Shown piece by piece: positions 16,465 to 23,440 of a stretch of DNA of 58,528 bases (positions within the stretch are counted from its first letter, which is position 1; each line of letters opens with the position of its first letter). Location: assembly GCA_019119395.1 (NCBI GenBank), contig DWXC01000003.1, forward strand, positions 1-58,528, in the 5' to 3' direction. This DNA is from Candidatus Borkfalkia stercoripullorum (GTDB lineage Bacteria > Bacillota > Clostridia > Christensenellales > Borkfalkiaceae). The notes beneath the pieces were generated by a model. It saw only the letters and a program-made list of their open reading frames with translations. It did not search any database and was not told the DNA's origin. A program made the translations under genes and the position numbers.

Positions 16465-17166
16465 TCAATCCGAGGGAATTGCGTTCAATAATTTAAGCGC
16501 ATATTCAATGGTTTCCCTGTAATCGTGCGTGAAAGATGTGTTTTTCATATAATAAGCTTTTTTGTTATAAACGAGGATCGGATAAAAATATTGCTTACCC
16601 GAAAACGGATGCGACTTCATATAAGCGAAAGCCTCGGCCATATATTGCTTGAACGCCTTTACGTTGTCATCGAAACGGTCTTTGATGATTAAAATATAAA
16701 CCGGGAAATTCATAAGAGCCGCGTCGTCTGATTTACATTCTTGCAGCAATAAACCGATGTCCGATAAACCATCGATTTTTCGGAGAAGAATGTGCATATA
16801 AGTCAGCAGGTCGCTATCGCCGATATTTTCATATGTTTTCCGTAAAAAATTGTTTTCCGCGATTTCCGAAAAGCCGCCCGCAAGCAGGGCTTCACGGACA
16901 TTGTCTAAATCGGCCTCCGCTTTGCAATCCGTAAAATCGGCCGAAGCGAGTTTTTTTCCGAACTTCAGCATTTCCGCCTGCCGCAAAGCCTTGACGTTCA
17001 CGGCAATGAGGATCATACCGCCCGAAAAACAGAAACATGCGGCCGCGACGAGAAAAATAAAGGCGGTTTCATACGTATCTTTAACCAGAAGACCGCATGT
17101 AAAAAGGCATACGGAAAGAATAATCAAGAAAAAGAAAGTAACAAGAACGAATACGTGCCTTTTCAT
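16465..17166 (-). CDS. Two-helix membrane protein of unknown function
   Basis: A 233-residue protein with two N-terminal hydrophobic helices (about 5-28 and 34-58) and a soluble, probably cytoplasmic remainder with many Lys, Asp and Tyr residues. I do not recognise the family. The coding sequence is visibly less GC-rich than the surrounding metabolic genes, and it is a single minus-strand unit with its own promoter, which could indicate recent acquisition (inference). GGGGG upstream of ATG 17166 may serve as ribosome site. Confidence 0.75.
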   Translation of the reverse strand: MKRHVFVLVTFFFLIILSVCLFTCGLLVKDTYETAFIFLVAAACFCFSGGMILIAVNVKALRQAEMLKFGKKLASADFTDCKAEADLDNVREALLAGGFSEIAENNFLRKTYENIGDSDLLTYMHILLRKIDGLSDIGLLLQECKSDDAALMNFPVYILIIKDRFDDNVKAFKQYMAEAFAYMKSHPFSGKQYFYPILVYNKKAYYMKNTSFTHDYRETIEYALKLLNAIPSD

Positions 17167-17294
17167 AAGATTTGCCCCCGTTTCGGCATTCCTTTTATCG
17201 TTGCCGTCAGTCCGCTCGCTCCGTTCGCTTTTACCCGCCTTTTACACGTTTGACGGTTCTTGCGGTTTGTGCCTGCGGAAGTTTCTTATCTGAC

Positions 17295-17323
17295 ATTATA
17301 CGGAAAAATCATAACATTTGCAA
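17295..17323 (-). promoter_or_regulatory. Sigma-A promoter for the 16465-17166 gene
   Basis: Minus-strand TTGCAA (17323-17318) and TATAAT (17300-17295) are separated by 17 bp, leaving a leader of about 120 nt. The -35 box lies within a 14-bp tandem duplication. Confidence 0.7.
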
Positions 17324-17346
17324 GCGGAATCGTGCAAGCGGAATCG
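17319..17346. repeat. Perfect 14-bp tandem duplication over a -35 box
   Basis: The unit TGCAAGCGGAATCG occurs twice without a gap (17319-17332 and 17333-17346). The left copy contains most of the -35 hexamer of the minus-strand promoter. Confidence 0.8.
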
Positions 17347-17386
17347 GAATTTTTCAAACAACCTGCCGAAAAGCGCCCGCATTGTA

Positions 17387-17426
17387 AAAAACCAAAGCCG
17401 TCGGTTCACCGACGGCTTTGGTTTTT
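17387..17426. terminator. Strong bidirectional terminator
   Basis: An 18-bp perfect stem (17387-17404 against 17409-17426; core CCAAAGCCGTCGG) with loop TTCA, flanked by A-run and T-run. It follows the minus-strand gene ending at 17451. The rest of 17167-17450 holds the promoter and duplication for the next minus-strand gene. Confidence 0.9.
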
Positions 17427-17450
17427 GGTTTCATGGGAGCTGCGGCCGCT

Positions 17451-17744
17451 TTACGGGGCGGCGTGAGCGCTTGCCGCGAGCATCTTTTCGGGGCGGGCGG
17501 GACGCTCTTTCGCGGGTTTTCCGCTCCGCTTGATGCGGGCGTAATACTTTTCAAACTCTTTCATGCGTTCGCGCATGTGTTCGTAGCCGGGTTCTTCGAC
17601 CGCGCAAACGCTCTCCGTGCGCGAAAACCTGTCGCCGATGAAGGCGGGTTCGGCGGCGCGGCGGTAAGTAAAGTCGATAATAAGCAGGATGGACGCGGCG
17701 AGGCACACGGCGGCCGCCGTCAGGATGATCGTTCGCTTTTTCAT
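17451..17744 (-). CDS. Small single-helix membrane or secreted protein
   Basis: 97 residues: a basic start (MKKR) and one hydrophobic segment (about 6-24) that could be a signal anchor or signal peptide, then a charged region rich in Arg, Lys and Glu with a possible short coiled coil (HMRERMKEFEKYYARIK). No family recognised. It is flanked by a strong terminator and diverges from the TM1266 operon. Coding status rests on the start/hydrophobic-segment pattern and terminator placement. Confidence 0.6.
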   Translation of the reverse strand: MKKRTIILTAAAVCLAASILLIIDFTYRRAAEPAFIGDRFSRTESVCAVEEPGYEHMRERMKEFEKYYARIKRSGKPAKERPARPEKMLAASAHAAP

Positions 17745-17788
17745 GCCCGCAGTATGTGCGTAAAATTTTGTTTTATGCCGTCAAACGC

Positions 17789-17817
17789 TTGCTTTTTGCG
17801 CTGCGGGCGGATATAAT
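17789..17817 (+). promoter_or_regulatory. Sigma-A promoter of the TM1266/ABC importer operon
   Basis: TTGCTT (17789-17794), a 17-bp spacer and TATAAT (17812-17817). The transcript would start near 17824 and carry a structured leader of about 116 nt before the first ATG. Confidence 0.8.
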
Positions 17818-17823
17818 ATAGAA

Positions 17824-17939
17824 CGGAATTTAAACTTGAGTCGAAGGGTTCGCCCGACGGCAAAGGGGAGATACATAAAGTCTTTGGCAGCAAAGATTTG
17901 CGCCTCCTTTTTGCGTTGCGGGCAAAAGGGAGGCTTTTT
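17824..17939 (+). promoter_or_regulatory. Attenuator-like leader with alternative hairpins masking the ribosome site
   Basis: GCCTCCTTTTTGC (17902-17914) pairs with GCAAAAGGGAGGC (17922-17934), a 13-bp stem with one G-U pair that buries the GGGAGG Shine-Dalgarno and is followed by five Ts directly before the ATG at 17940. An upstream segment, GCAAAGGGGAG (17860-17870), can instead pair with 17904-17914 using two G-U pairs, freeing the ribosome site. A small hairpin with a TTCG loop (GGG-TTCG-CCC, about 17846-17855) lies 5' of that. This is an on/off switch layout. I recognise no known riboswitch class. Confidence 0.65.
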
Positions 17940-18188
17940 ATGTCGGAAACCAGGCTGGCGGTGGTCAGCATCATCAACGAATCGATGGACAGTTCCGAAA
18001 AGATGAACGCGCTTCTGCGCGATTTCGGGGAATACATCGTGGGCAGGATGGGCATACCGTACAAACTGAAAGGGGTTTTCGTACACGTCATCGTCATCGA
18101 CGCGCCGCAGGAGATCATCAACGCTCTGACCGGCAAACTCGGCATGATCGAAGGGGTGTCCGCAAAGACCTTGTTTTCCAAATATTAA
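17940..18188 (+). CDS. TM1266-family putative iron-only hydrogenase system regulator
   Basis: An 82-residue ferredoxin-like (ACT-type) small protein. The pattern RLAVVSIINES, NALLRDFGEYIVGRMGIPY, VIDAPQEIINALTGKLG and GVSAKT matches the TM1266 family, which is often found near [FeFe]-hydrogenase and maturation genes and is presumed regulatory; no ligand is established. Here it heads an ABC importer operon with no hydrogenase gene in the window. ATG 17940 sits immediately after the terminator-like hairpin of its leader. The next gene begins 53 bp downstream. Confidence 0.88.
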   Translation: MSETRLAVVSIINESMDSSEKMNALLRDFGEYIVGRMGIPYKLKGVFVHVIVIDAPQEIINALTGKLGMIEGVSAKTLFSKY

Positions 18189-18241
18189 AGCGCCTTTTGC
18201 CTGCGGCAAGTTTGAAAATTTTTTCAAAGGAGATTTGTAGG

Positions 18242-19279
18242 ATGAAAAAGACAGTTGCCGCGGCCATGTCCGCGGTCATGCTCGCGCTCGGCGCGGCGGC
18301 TTTCGCCGCATGCGAAAACGGCGGGTCAGATGTCGTTACGCTGCAATCTTACAACAGCGAAAGTCAGATCGTCGCCCTTCTGCAACAGGCGCAGAACAGC
18401 GGCGCCGAAGCGTACGGGGTACTCGGAGAGCCCTCGCTCACCAACGGAAAGGCGGAGGTCTCCTCCATATCCGTCGCCGTGGATTTTCAGGAGGAATGGA
18501 CGGCTATCACGGAATTTGACGGCTATCCGCAGGCTTCCCTGATCGCCCGCGGCACCTTTGCGCAATCGGATCCCGCGTTCATCGCGGCTTTTTCCGAAGC
18601 CCTCAAAGACAACGCGTCATGGCTTTCGCAGGAGGAAAATATCGATAAATTCGAGCAGAAGCTCGCCGCGTACAACGCCGCCGATCCCGACGGTTATCAG
18701 ACGACGCTTGCGGGCAAAACGTATACAACGGAGACCATCGCGAACTGCAATCTCGGCTATCAGAGCGCGCAGGAGGTAAAGGCGTCCGTCAAAGATTATG
18801 TGAACAGGCTGAGCGGCTCCGAGCCTGCCGACGGCTTTTTCTATGCCGCGCCCGCGTCCGGCGCGCAGGCGCAGGCGGAAGGGGATAAAACGGTCGACGT
18901 GTATCTGCCCGACGGCACGCCCGCGTTCGCGCTCGCCAAAGTGTTCACGGAAGGGGTGAGCGTCGCGGGCTATACGGTGCGCTTTCACATCGTAGCGGCG
19001 GGGCAGATCGGCACGATCTTTTCTTCCACGGCGGGCACGGAAGCGGAGGCGGATCTTGCGGTCATGCCCACCATCGGCGCGGCAAACGTGTACGCGAAGG
19101 CGGGCGGCATACAGCTCGTATCCACCCATGTTTTCGGCAATCTCTATATAGCTTCCGTGAACGGCACGGCCGATTCTTTGGAAGATCTGAGGGGCAAAAC
19201 GGTGTATACGACCGCCGCCACGACCATTCAGCTGCTGCAATATCTCCTCACGGCGAACGGCATCGAATATACCGTTTGA
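18242..19279 (+). CDS. ABC importer substrate-binding lipoprotein, apparently circularly permuted
   Basis: A 345-residue protein with a lipoprotein-type signal peptide (Cys24; a slightly atypical FAAC lipobox). In the related NMT1/THI5-like binding proteins I know, the order is a DGAPALALAKL-type start, a THGNLY segment, GKTV, an ANGIEY hinge, then the GEP, GYPQA and PADGFFY segments. Here the second half comes first (GVLGEP 59-64, GYPQA 94-98, EPADGFFY 194-201). A Gly/Ala/Gln linker (202-216) follows, then the first half (VYLPDGTPAFALAK from 220, THVFGNLY, LRGKTV), ending at ANGIEYTV exactly where the missing junction would be. ATG 18242 has AAAGGAG 8 nt upstream. Confidence 0.85.
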   Translation: MKKTVAAAMSAVMLALGAAAFAACENGGSDVVTLQSYNSESQIVALLQQAQNSGAEAYGVLGEPSLTNGKAEVSSISVAVDFQEEWTAITEFDGYPQASLIARGTFAQSDPAFIAAFSEALKDNASWLSQEENIDKFEQKLAAYNAADPDGYQTTLAGKTYTTETIANCNLGYQSAQEVKASVKDYVNRLSGSEPADGFFYAAPASGAQAQAEGDKTVDVYLPDGTPAFALAKVFTEGVSVAGYTVRFHIVAAGQIGTIFSSTAGTEAEADLAVMPTIGAANVYAKAGGIQLVSTHVFGNLYIASVNGTADSLEDLRGKTVYTTAATTIQLLQYLLTANGIEYTV

Positions 19280-19296
19280 CGCGGTAAAACAGACTT

Positions 19297-20058
19297 ATGA
19301 AGAGCGGAGCGAAAAAGATACTTCTGAATATATTGTTCCCCGTCGTCGTAACGGCGGCGATCTTCCTCATTTGGGCGATCGCCGCCGCCTCGATCGGCGC
19401 GTCGCTCATACTCCCTTCGCCCGCGGCGGCGATACGGGAGTTTTTCGCGTATTTTGCCGACGCCTCTTTTTGGCGCGCGCTGGGGAATACGATGTGGCGT
19501 TCGCTCTATTCTTTCCTCATTTCCTTTGTGCTGGCTTTCGCGTTCGCCGCGCTCGCGTACCGCTTTCCTCTCGCAAAGCGGCTTGCGGATCCCTTCGTGG
19601 CGTTTATCCGCGCGGTGCCCACGATGTCCGTCATACTGATCCTGATCATCTGGCTCAACGCGAGCCTCGCGCCCGCGGTCGTGGCGATCATCGTCATCTT
19701 TCCCACACTCTATTCGGCGTTTTCCGCCTCCATCGGCGGGGTAGACGCGGGCCTTGTGGAAATGTGCCGCGTTTACGGCGTGAGCACCAAAGACAAGCTC
19801 TGCAAACTCTATATCCCGCACATGGCGAGGGGGGTGTTCGAGGGGAGCGCGAGCGGGTTTTCCCTCAACATCAAGCTCGTCATCGCGGCGGAGGCGCTCG
19901 CGCACACCGCGCGCAGCATCGGCAACATGATGGATTTCGCGCAGGCGCTTCTCGAAACGGAAAAGCTCTTTGCGCTCACCATTGCGGCGGTCGTTTTGTC
20001 CGTCGCGTGCGAATGGCTTATAAAGCTGATCGGGAGGGCGGTGATACGATGGAAATGA
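19297..20058 (+). CDS. ABC importer permease (SsuC/TauC/ThiX-like)
   Basis: A 253-residue inner-membrane permease of the binding-protein-dependent type, with about six helices. The ATPase-coupling EAA-like loop is around EMCRVYGVSTKDKLCKLYIPHMARGV (about 149-174). FVAFIRAVPTMSVILILIIW is typical of sulfonate, taurine and HMP-type transporters. It lies 17 bp after the binding protein and overlaps the ATPase gene by 10 bp. Ligand unknown. Confidence 0.9.
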   Translation: MKSGAKKILLNILFPVVVTAAIFLIWAIAAASIGASLILPSPAAAIREFFAYFADASFWRALGNTMWRSLYSFLISFVLAFAFAALAYRFPLAKRLADPFVAFIRAVPTMSVILILIIWLNASLAPAVVAIIVIFPTLYSAFSASIGGVDAGLVEMCRVYGVSTKDKLCKLYIPHMARGVFEGSASGFSLNIKLVIAAEALAHTARSIGNMMDFAQALLETEKLFALTIAAVVLSVACEWLIKLIGRAVIRWK

Positions 20059-20756
20059 GCTGTTTTTCCGGCAAAAACATTCTTGTGGAAAACGTCGGCA
20101 AAAGGTACGGCGCGACGCCCGTCTACGAAAATTTTTCCCTCGAAATCGAAGAGGGGAGGATCACCTGCCTTCTGGGCGCGAGCGGGTGCGGCAAAACCAC
20201 GCTTCTGAACATGCTCGCGGGGCTTACGCCTTACGAGGGGAAAATAGAGAACGTGCCCGAGCGCATTTCTTATATTTTTCAGGAGGAGCGGCTTTTGCCC
20301 AACCTCACGGTAAAGCAGAACGTGGCGCTCGTGCTCGGCAAAAACGCAGACGGAAAGAAAATTTCCGAAATGCTCGAAAAGGTGGAACTTTCGGGTAAGG
20401 AGAACGCGTACCCCTCCGAACTTTCGGGCGGGCAGGCGCAGCGTGTATCCATAGCGCGCGCGTTCGCGTACCCTTCGGGGCTGATTTTGATGGATGAACC
20501 CTTTTCGTCCCTGGATACGGCGCTCAAAATACGTCTGATCGGCGTGTTCTGCCGCCTTTGGCAGGAGGAAAGGCGCACGGCGGTGTTCGTCACCCACGAT
20601 GCGGAAGAGGCATACATGCTCGCCCACCGCGCGGTATTGTTAAAGGACGGAAAAATCGCGGCGGATATCGGCGAAAACTCGCCCGTCCCCCGGCCTTACG
20701 GAGAAAATTCTCCGTTCAAACAGAAAATACTTGCCGAAATGCTCAAAAGCGAATGA
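20049..20756 (+). CDS. ABC importer ATPase
   Basis: A 235-residue ATPase that powers the importer: Walker A GASGCGKTT (about 43-51), Q-loop FQEERLLPNLTV, signature LSGGQAQR, Walker B LILMDEP, H-loop VTHD. ATG 20049 overlaps the permease end and follows GGGAGG (20033-20038); ATG 20055 is an alternative. The C-terminal tail is short and there is no extra regulatory domain. Confidence 0.92.
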   Translation: MEMSCFSGKNILVENVGKRYGATPVYENFSLEIEEGRITCLLGASGCGKTTLLNMLAGLTPYEGKIENVPERISYIFQEERLLPNLTVKQNVALVLGKNADGKKISEMLEKVELSGKENAYPSELSGGQAQRVSIARAFAYPSGLILMDEPFSSLDTALKIRLIGVFCRLWQEERRTAVFVTHDAEEAYMLAHRAVLLKDGKIAADIGENSPVPRPYGENSPFKQKILAEMLKSE

Positions 20757-20784
20757 TCCGGCAGGAGGGCTCGGCAAGCGGTCA

Positions 20785-20827
20785 AAAAGAGGCATTTTTT
20801 TGTTGATCGGCAAAACATGCCTCTTTT
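20785..20827 (+). terminator. Hairpin terminator of the TM1266/ABC operon
   Basis: AAAAGAGGCAT (20785-20795) pairs with ATGCCTCTTTT (20817-20827) around a 21-nt loop. The tail is T-containing but interrupted by GTC. Confidence 0.6.
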
Positions 20828-20830
20828 GTC

Positions 20831-20859
20831 TTGTAAAAAAGAGAAAAATATGGTATATT
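20831..20859 (+). promoter_or_regulatory. Sigma-A promoter of the HAD phosphatase gene
   Basis: TTGTAA (20831-20836), a 17-bp spacer and TATATT (20854-20859), 40 bp before the TTG start. Confidence 0.65.
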
Positions 20860-20898
20860 TAAGACAGGCTCTATAAGTTTCGGCAGGGAGATGATATT

Positions 20899-21726
20899 TT
20901 GAAAACATTGTTCGTATCCGATCTTGACGGTACGTTGCTGACTATCAAAGAGCGCGTTTCCGAATACAGCCTGGAACACCTGAATACGCTCATAGACGGT
21001 GGCATGCCGTTCACATACGCCACGGCGCGCTCGCTCAATTCGGCGGCAAAGGCGTGTTGGGGGCTTCGGCAGAACCTGCCCGTCATCCTGTACAACGGAG
21101 CGGTCATTATGGAACCGTCCGACCGAAAAATGCTGTATAACAATCATTTTAACGGCGGGCAGCTGCTGTATCTGAAAGAATTGTTCGCAAAACACGACGT
21201 GTGGCCGCTCGTCTACTCGTTCCACGGAGAAACAGAGCGCGTTTCCTGGGTAACGGAAAAAGAAACGCCGGGCATGCGCCGGTATCTCGACCGCCGCCGC
21301 GGAGATCCCAGGCTCAATCCGCTTCACGTAAGGGAAGATATCCGCGGGGACGACATTTTTTATTTCAATTGCATTGGCAGGAAGGAAGATCTCGACGCCC
21401 TGCACGAAGAGGTGGAAAACAGCCTCGACATGAAGTGTATTTACGAAAAGGAAACGTATCAGACCGATTACTGGTGCGAGATCATGCCGAAGAGCACTTC
21501 GAAAGGCGCGGCGGCGAAACAGCTCAAAGCCATTCTCGGGGCGGAAAAAATGGTGGCGTTCGGCGACGGCATCAACGATTACGACCTCTTCCGCGAAGCG
21601 GACGAAAGTTACGCCGTGATGAACGCCGACGAAAAACTGAAAGAGATGGCGACCGGGGTGATCGGTTACAGCGAAGAGGACGGCGTCGTAAAATTCCTCA
21701 TGGAAAATTTAAGCAGATATTTATAG
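20899..21726 (+). CDS. Cof-type HAD-superfamily phosphatase
   Basis: A 275-residue HAD hydrolase of the Cof/IIB group, acting on small phosphorylated metabolites. Motif I is DLDGTLL (nucleophile Asp8 or Asp9), motif II TYATAR, the lysine motif STSKG, and motif IV FGDGIND. The start is TTG 20899, chosen because the motif begins seven residues later, GGGAG lies just upstream, and the nearby ATG (20891) runs straight into a stop. The substrate cannot be told from sequence. Confidence 0.88.
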   Translation: MKTLFVSDLDGTLLTIKERVSEYSLEHLNTLIDGGMPFTYATARSLNSAAKACWGLRQNLPVILYNGAVIMEPSDRKMLYNNHFNGGQLLYLKELFAKHDVWPLVYSFHGETERVSWVTEKETPGMRRYLDRRRGDPRLNPLHVREDIRGDDIFYFNCIGRKEDLDALHEEVENSLDMKCIYEKETYQTDYWCEIMPKSTSKGAAAKQLKAILGAEKMVAFGDGINDYDLFREADESYAVMNADEKLKEMATGVIGYSEEDGVVKFLMENLSRYL

Positions 21727-21749
21727 CCGTTAAAGGAGAAGAATTGAAT

Positions 21750-22354
21750 ATGGCAAAAGAAAAGGCGAAAAAAGAGAAGAAAAAAAGTTCGTTTTGGAAA
21801 GACTTTAAGGCGTTTATTTCGCGCGGCAATATCGTAGACCTTGCGGTCGCGGTCGTCGTCGGCGCCGCGTTTACGGCGATCGTGAACAGTTGGTCAACGA
21901 CATCATCAAACCGCTGATCACATTGCTGTTCGGCGGAGAAGACATGAGCGATCTCGTCGTCGTGCTCAGAACCATCGTAGACCCCGATACGAACGAGATC
22001 GTCGATACGATCACTTTGAATTACGGAAATCTCATCATGGCGATACTCACGTTCCTCATCGACGCGTTCGTCATATTCACCGTGTTGCGCATCGTGCGCA
22101 ACGCACAGCGCAAGCTGAAAGAGGGAGCGGAGGCGCTCAAACAAAAAATGACGAAAGACGGGGCTTCGGAAGAGGAAGCGCAGCCCGTCGCGGAAGCGGC
22201 CGCTCCGGCCGTGCCTGCGGAACCGCCCAAACCCACGACCGAAGAGTTGCTCGCGGAAATACGCGATCTCCTGAAAGAGAATGCCGAGCTCAAAAAAACG
22301 GCGGCCGTCTCCGCGGAGGCTGACAACGTTGCGGAACGCCCCGCGCAAGAATGA
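21750..22354 (+). pseudogene. mscL: Large-conductance mechanosensitive channel, frameshifted
   Basis: The N-terminal part (ATG 21750, RBS AAAGGAG) reads FISRGNIVDLAVAVVVGAAF, the TM1 hallmark of MscL, up to IVNS, then runs into a stop at 21915. The continuation LVNDIIKPLI, TM2 and the C-terminal helix (EELLAEIRDLLKEN) is open in the next frame from 21890. Restoring one T in AGTTGGTC (around 21890) would give IVNSLVNDII, as in intact MscL. No slippery heptamer is visible, so this is a one-base deletion or assembly error rather than programmed shifting. The intact protein would be a pentameric osmotic safety valve. Confidence 0.88.
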
Positions 22355-22365
22355 TTTTAAACCCG

Positions 22366-22394
22366 AAAAGGACGGCTGTACCGTCCTTTTTTTT
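22366..22394 (+). terminator. Intrinsic terminator after mscL
   Basis: AAAAGGACGG (22366-22375) pairs with CCGTCCTTTT (22381-22390) around a 5-nt loop, followed by a run of eight Ts in all (22387-22394). Confidence 0.92.
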
Positions 22395-22465
22395 GTTTCG
22401 TGCCGTCTGCGCCGCCGCGGGCGAAAAATACCGATAAAATTTTCGCAAAAAGTACCCGCAAACAG

Positions 22466-22494
22466 TTTTTGAAACGCAAAGTTTGTGGTATAAT
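22466..22494 (+). promoter_or_regulatory. Extended -10 promoter pointing into the DUF1294 gene from behind
   Basis: TATAAT (22489-22494) is preceded by TGG (extended -10) with a weak -35 (TTTTTG, 17-bp spacer). It reads on the plus strand, antisense to the DUF1294 gene and toward purE. A 12-bp palindrome GCGCATATGCGC follows at 22533-22544. Confidence 0.55.
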
Positions 22495-22546
22495 TTATCC
22501 GTCACAGGTGCGGGCGCTATATTTTGTCGTACGCGCATATGCGCAT

Positions 22547-22849
22547 TTAAAAAGCGAGCGCGGGTATCCCGTTTCTGAACAGGATAAAAAACAGGTATAG
22601 GTTGAGCACGATCAGCACGGGCACGAGTATCATCAAAAGCAGGCTGTCCGTGCGGAATTTTGTCACGAACATCGCGGTATACACCGCCGTCGCGCCGCCG
22701 AGCAGGGATGCGATAATAAGTTTCGCGTCGGCCGAGGCCGCACGTTCTCCGCGTTCGTCGCGCCGCTTTTTTTGGGTCTTTACGAGAAGAAACCCGTACA
22801 GGTTGATCGCGGCGATATAGACGGCGGCAAGGATATATAATAAAAGCAT
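22547..22849 (-). CDS. DUF1294-like small membrane protein
   Basis: A 100-residue protein with about three hydrophobic helices and the DUF1294 pattern: INLYGFLL, then a basic Lys/Arg stretch, LIIASLLGGATAVYTAMF, and a basic turn before a last helix (LLLMILVPVLIVLNLYLFF). Function unknown. ATG 22849 was chosen because GAGGG lies 6 nt upstream; a TTG at 22885 extends the frame without a ribosome site. It is divergent from the purine operon. Confidence 0.75.
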   Translation of the reverse strand: MLLLYILAAVYIAAINLYGFLLVKTQKKRRDERGERAASADAKLIIASLLGGATAVYTAMFVTKFRTDSLLLMILVPVLIVLNLYLFFILFRNGIPALAF

Positions 22850-22911
22850 ATTGTTCCCTCGCGGAAGAGTATGCGCAGTATACAATCGGATTATGAACGG
22901 AGGTTATGAAT

Positions 22912-23409
22912 ATGGCAAAAGTTGCGATCCTCATGGGCAGCAAGTCTGACTTTCCCGTCGTCAGGCCTGCGGCCGAAGTGATCAAAAAATTCGGCGCGGA
23001 ATGCGAAGTGCGGGTCATCTCCGCCCACCGCACGCCCGATACGGCGCACGAGTTCGCCGCGAATGCGGAAAAGAACGGCACGGAAGTCATCATCTGCGCG
23101 GCGGGCAAAGCCGCGCACCTCGGCGGGGTCATCGCCGCATATACGACCCTTCCCGTCATCGGGCTTCCCGTCAAGACGGATATGATGGGCGGGCTCGACA
23201 GCCTCCTTTCCATCGTGCAGATGCCCTCGGGCATCCCCGTTGCGACGGTAGGGGTGAACGGCGGAGAAAACGCCGGGCTTCTGGCGCTGCAAATTCTTTC
23301 TTTGCGCTATCCCGACATTGCGGAAAAACTCAGAGGTTATAAAAAGCAGATGGCGGAAAAGATCGCCGCCGACGACGCCGCGTTGCAGGCGGAACTCAAA
23401 AATATTTAA
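22912..23409 (+). CDS. purE: 5-(carboxyamino)imidazole ribonucleotide mutase / AIR carboxylase
   Basis: A 165-residue purine enzyme adding the carboxyl group to AIR. Motifs: MGSKSDFPV (phosphate binding, near residue 8), SAHRTPD, GKAAHLGGVIAA and GLDSLLSIVQMP. First gene of a nine-gene purine operon. ATG 22912 is preferred over ATG 22906 because CGGAGG (22898-22903) would be only 2 nt from the earlier codon. No purK is in the cluster, so whether this is a class I mutase with purK elsewhere or a class II carboxylase is not settled by eye. Confidence 0.93.
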   Translation: MAKVAILMGSKSDFPVVRPAAEVIKKFGAECEVRVISAHRTPDTAHEFAANAEKNGTEVIICAAGKAAHLGGVIAAYTTLPVIGLPVKTDMMGGLDSLLSIVQMPSGIPVATVGVNGGENAGLLALQILSLRYPDIAEKLRGYKKQMAEKIAADDAALQAELKNI

Positions 23410-23440
23410 CGATTGCGAAAATCATCGGAGGTAAAATAAG

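Noticed and set aside
21886-21896. Programmed frameshift in mscL
   Set aside because: No slippery heptamer, internal Shine-Dalgarno or downstream pseudoknot is apparent; programmed shifting is not known for MscL.
22400-22600. A 66-codon plus-strand ORF after mscL
   Set aside because: It crosses the promoter and the end of the DUF1294 gene, with no ribosome site and no recognisable motif.
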